Assembly (NCBI GenBank): GCA_039810605.1
Contig: JBDHXH010000118.1
Span: 1-6,301 of the forward strand
Length of the DNA stretch: 6,301 nt
DNA from: JAGPCH01 sp039810605
GTDB lineage: Bacteria; Bacteroidota; Ignavibacteria; Tepidaquicellales; Tepidaquicellaceae
Direction of reading: 5' to 3'
Below are positions 4,781 through 6,301 of this stretch, piece after piece. The position numbers and the translations under genes are program-made. Within the stretch, counting starts at the first letter, position 1. Each line of letters starts with the position of its first letter. The notes beneath the pieces are model-generated. The model did no database searches. It saw only the letters and a list, made by a program, of their open reading frames with translations, and had not been told where the DNA came from.

Positions 4781-4804
4781 CATGCAATTGAGACAACTTC
4801 AACG

Positions 4805-5431
4805 TTATCCCCCGAAGTGACCTATCAATACTTTCATTGCGCCGTCAATTAGTATCAGCGTTGAGATTACTCCGCCTATTGCTCCGCCAAGGTGTGCTTC
4901 GTGTCCGATATTCCCAAGCCGCTTCCTCATTCCGTAAATTGAAAATGCAATCCACAGAAATGCAAAAAGATATGCCGGCATCGGAATGAAAAACACATAC
5001 AGCATGCTCTTCGGGAAAAAAATTATGTATGAAAATACAATACCTGAAACTGCGCCGGATGCACCGACTGCAACATATAGAGGATTATTGTAGTGAAATA
5101 TTACAGTGAGTATAGAACCAAAAGCAAGACTTATAAAATAAATGAGAAAAAAATAAAGCCTTCCATCCAACACTCCGAAATTCTGGACATAAAATTGTTC
5201 GAGAAAACTTCCGAAAGTGTAAAGCGCAAACATGTTGAAAAAAAGATGCATGAAGTTGGCATGAAGAAATGCCGACGTGATCATCTGATAAAACTTTTTC
5301 TGATGAACAATCTCATACGGACGTTCCGCGAATTTTTCAAAATACACCGGATTGAAAAATGCCCATAATGAAATGGCAACGTTTGCAAAGATCAATGTTA
5401 TTGTTACCGGAGCATCAAAGATTGAATTCAA
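4805..5431 (-). CDS. Rhomboid-family intramembrane serine protease
   Basis: Cleaves transmembrane segments of membrane proteins inside the bilayer; the substrate cannot be predicted. The 208 residues form about six hydrophobic helices, the basic bacterial rhomboid core. Catalytic dyad: S125 in GASGA (123-127) and H180 in the AHLGGAIGG motif (179-187, with the family's H-x2-G-x3-G spacing). The oxyanion/gating motif HANFMHLFFNM (57-67) supplies H62 and N66. Everything needed for activity is present. The start is TTG at 5431-5429: an in-frame stop lies 18 bp upstream (5452-5450), no ATG lies between, and the next Met is residue 50, inside helix 2 territory. No Shine-Dalgarno site is visible. 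It follows pyrD on the same strand after 96 bp, so the two may share a transcript. Confidence 0.93.
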   Translation of the reverse strand: MNSIFDAPVTITLIFANVAISLWAFFNPVYFEKFAERPYEIVHQKKFYQMITSAFLHANFMHLFFNMFALYTFGSFLEQFYVQNFGVLDGRLYFFLIYFISLAFGSILTVIFHYNNPLYVAVGASGAVSGIVFSYIIFFPKSMLYVFFIPMPAYLFAFLWIAFSIYGMRKRLGNIGHEAHLGGAIGGVISTLILIDGAMKVLIGHFGG

Positions 5432-5484
5432 ATTTTTGTGTTGTGAAGATTAATTAATTATTGTTGCAATGTTTGCTAACAACT

Positions 5485-5519
5485 AAATTCATTTGTAAAT
5501 TCATTTGTTAATTCATTGT
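5485..5519. repeat. 12-bp tandem repeat, nearly three units
   Basis: AAATTCATTTGT occurs at 5485-5496 and 5497-5508. A shortened, altered unit TAATTCATTGT follows at 5509-5519. The array fills half of the pyrD-rhomboid spacer. It may be a slippage product, or spaced binding sites: unit length is close to, but not exactly, one helical turn. Confidence 0.7.
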
Positions 5520-5527
5520 GTCCGGAT

Positions 5528-6301
5528 CTATCGCATTTCATATTCGTGTTTCAAAATTTTTTTCACAATTCCGGGTCCTTCGTAAATCATTCCTGTGTAT
5601 AGCTGAACCAGCGATGCTCCGCAATTTATCTTTTCCGAAAAATCACTTCCCGAGAAAACTCCCCCGACGCCAATGAGGATAATTCTTTCTGTCTCGGGCC
5701 GGGAGTTATTTAGTTTATTGAGTTGGCTAATAACCCGGTCAGAAATATTCTTAAGCGGCTTTCCGCTCAAACCCCCTTCGGGCGTTACGCGGGAATTGAG
5801 TTCAGGTCTTTCAATGGTTGTATTTGTCGCTATGATTCCGGATATATTGTTGCGGACAGATAGTTTATAAACCATTTCAATCATTTCAGAATCAAGGTCC
5901 GGTGATATTTTCAAGAAGATATTCAATGGCATAGAATTTTTTTCGTTCGACATTTTCAGATTCAGATCCTGAATCTCCGAAAGCAACTGGTCGAGATATT
6001 GTTCTTCGTGGAGTTTCCTAAGTCCTTCAGTATTCGGTGAGGAAATATTGATTGAAAAATAATCGGCAACGTCGAATAGCTTTTCAAAACATATTTTATA
6101 ATCTCTGAATGCTTCTTTGATTGGAGTGATTCTGTTTTTCCCGATATTGACTCCGACAAGAAAGTCGTCACTCGCATATTTTCTTGATGCAATGATATTC
6201 TCTCTTACTTCATCAGCGCCGGAATTGTTGAAACCAAGTCTGTTAATCAGCGCCATGTCTTTCTTTAATCTGAAAATCCTCGGCTTGCTGTTGCCTGCCT
6301 G
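5528..6301 (-). CDS. pyrD: Dihydroorotate dehydrogenase, class 2 (quinone-dependent), N-terminus outside the window
   Basis: Oxidises dihydroorotate to orotate in pyrimidine synthesis, passing electrons through FMN to membrane quinones. 257 codons are visible and the frame is open to the window edge; about 80-90 N-terminal residues, including the membrane/quinone-binding helices, are missing. The ATG at 6256 is internal, because the residues before it (QAGNSKPRIFRLKKD) are the conserved PyrD segment 'GNPKPRLFRL'. Next come MALINRLGFNNSGAD, then NISSPNTEGLR with the class 2 catalytic Ser (second Ser, fragment residue 88), FLKISPDL (flavin Lys), ATNTT, GGLSGKPL, IGVGGV and LVQLYTG for FMN phosphate binding. 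The Ser base, where class 1 enzymes have Cys, marks class 2. It looks intact and is a normal chromosomal gene, which helps mark the right border of the accessory stretch. Confidence 0.96.
   Translation of the reverse strand, partial: QAGNSKPRIFRLKKDMALINRLGFNNSGADEVRENIIASRKYASDDFLVGVNIGKNRITPIKEAFRDYKICFEKLFDVADYFSINISSPNTEGLRKLHEEQYLDQLLSEIQDLNLKMSNEKNSMPLNIFLKISPDLDSEMIEMVYKLSVRNNISGIIATNTTIERPELNSRVTPEGGLSGKPLKNISDRVISQLNKLNNSRPETERIILIGVGGVFSGSDFSEKINCGASLVQLYTGMIYEGPGIVKKILKHEYEMR

Larger units (their letters stand above)
4459..4804. other. 346-bp gap between the membrane protein and rhomboid genes
   Basis: It contains the HTH-like relic at 4555-4719, an overlapping 49-codon frame (ATG 4616 to TGA 4765, product beginning MSTIFHNELYTEICEIGKYR) and a weak + strand hairpin with a T tract. 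The two overlapping frames cannot both be real. The middle part (4670-4700) is noticeably GC-richer than its surroundings. No rhomboid terminator is evident. Confidence 0.5.

Noticed and set aside
5093..5368. A 91-codon + strand open frame
   Set aside because: It is antisense to the rhomboid gene, whose catalytic motifs are all intact; no sign of independent coding.
5778..5785. TCGGGCGT, matching the tRNA 3' end (53-60), as a possible att repeat
   Set aside because: Only eight bases, and it lies inside the intact pyrD coding sequence (RVTPEGG region).
6254..6256. ATG as the true pyrD start
   Set aside because: The frame continues upstream to the window edge with the conserved QAGNSKPRIFRLKKD segment.

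Overview
The window looks like low-GC (roughly one third G+C) bacterial chromosome from the Bacteroidota/Chlorobi/Ignavibacteria side of the tree. This is inferred from protein style, AT-rich spacers and the near absence of clear Shine-Dalgarno sites; no marker gene here proves it.

Layout. (1) 1-115: 3' part of a tRNA-Arg(UCU) gene followed by a clean intrinsic terminator. (2) 116-931: a decayed accessory stretch. It holds a frameshifted N-terminal relic of a tyrosine-recombinase-like integrase directly after the tRNA, a small HTH/coiled-coil regulator whose first helix lies upstream of its first ATG, and a hairpin terminator. (3) 1017-1742 (-): a DUF2971-family protein. (4) 1743-2121: a gap with a possible 56-codon ORF in frame after the hipT stop, plus small repeats. 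(5) 2122-3643 (-): a compact three-gene toxin-antitoxin operon, hipB-hipS-hipT, joined by two 4-nt ATGA overlaps. Upstream of it are four copies of an 18-bp inverted repeat at 40-42 bp spacing. (6) 3910-4458 (+): an unrecognised single-span membrane protein, divergent from the hip operon. (7) 4459-4804: an HTH-like relic broken by stop codons. (8) 4805-6301 (-): ordinary chromosomal genes, a rhomboid serine protease and the 3' part of pyrD (class 2 dihydroorotate dehydrogenase), which runs off the window.

Interpretation. About 4.7 kb of sparse, partly decayed sequence sits between a tRNA gene and housekeeping-type genes and begins with an integrase relic, so it is probably an old tRNA-associated insertion. 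The best system is the tripartite HipBST-type module. HipB would bind the operator array, HipS (the detached N-terminal subdomain of HipA) would hold HipT in check, and HipT would be the Ser/Thr kinase toxin. Notable details are the TVT motif where E. coli HipT has two phosphorylated serines, a Cys/His knuckle at the HipT N-terminus, the conserved Trp of HipS, and the regular four-operator array. I found no CRISPR, no complete insertion sequence and no convincing att repeat.
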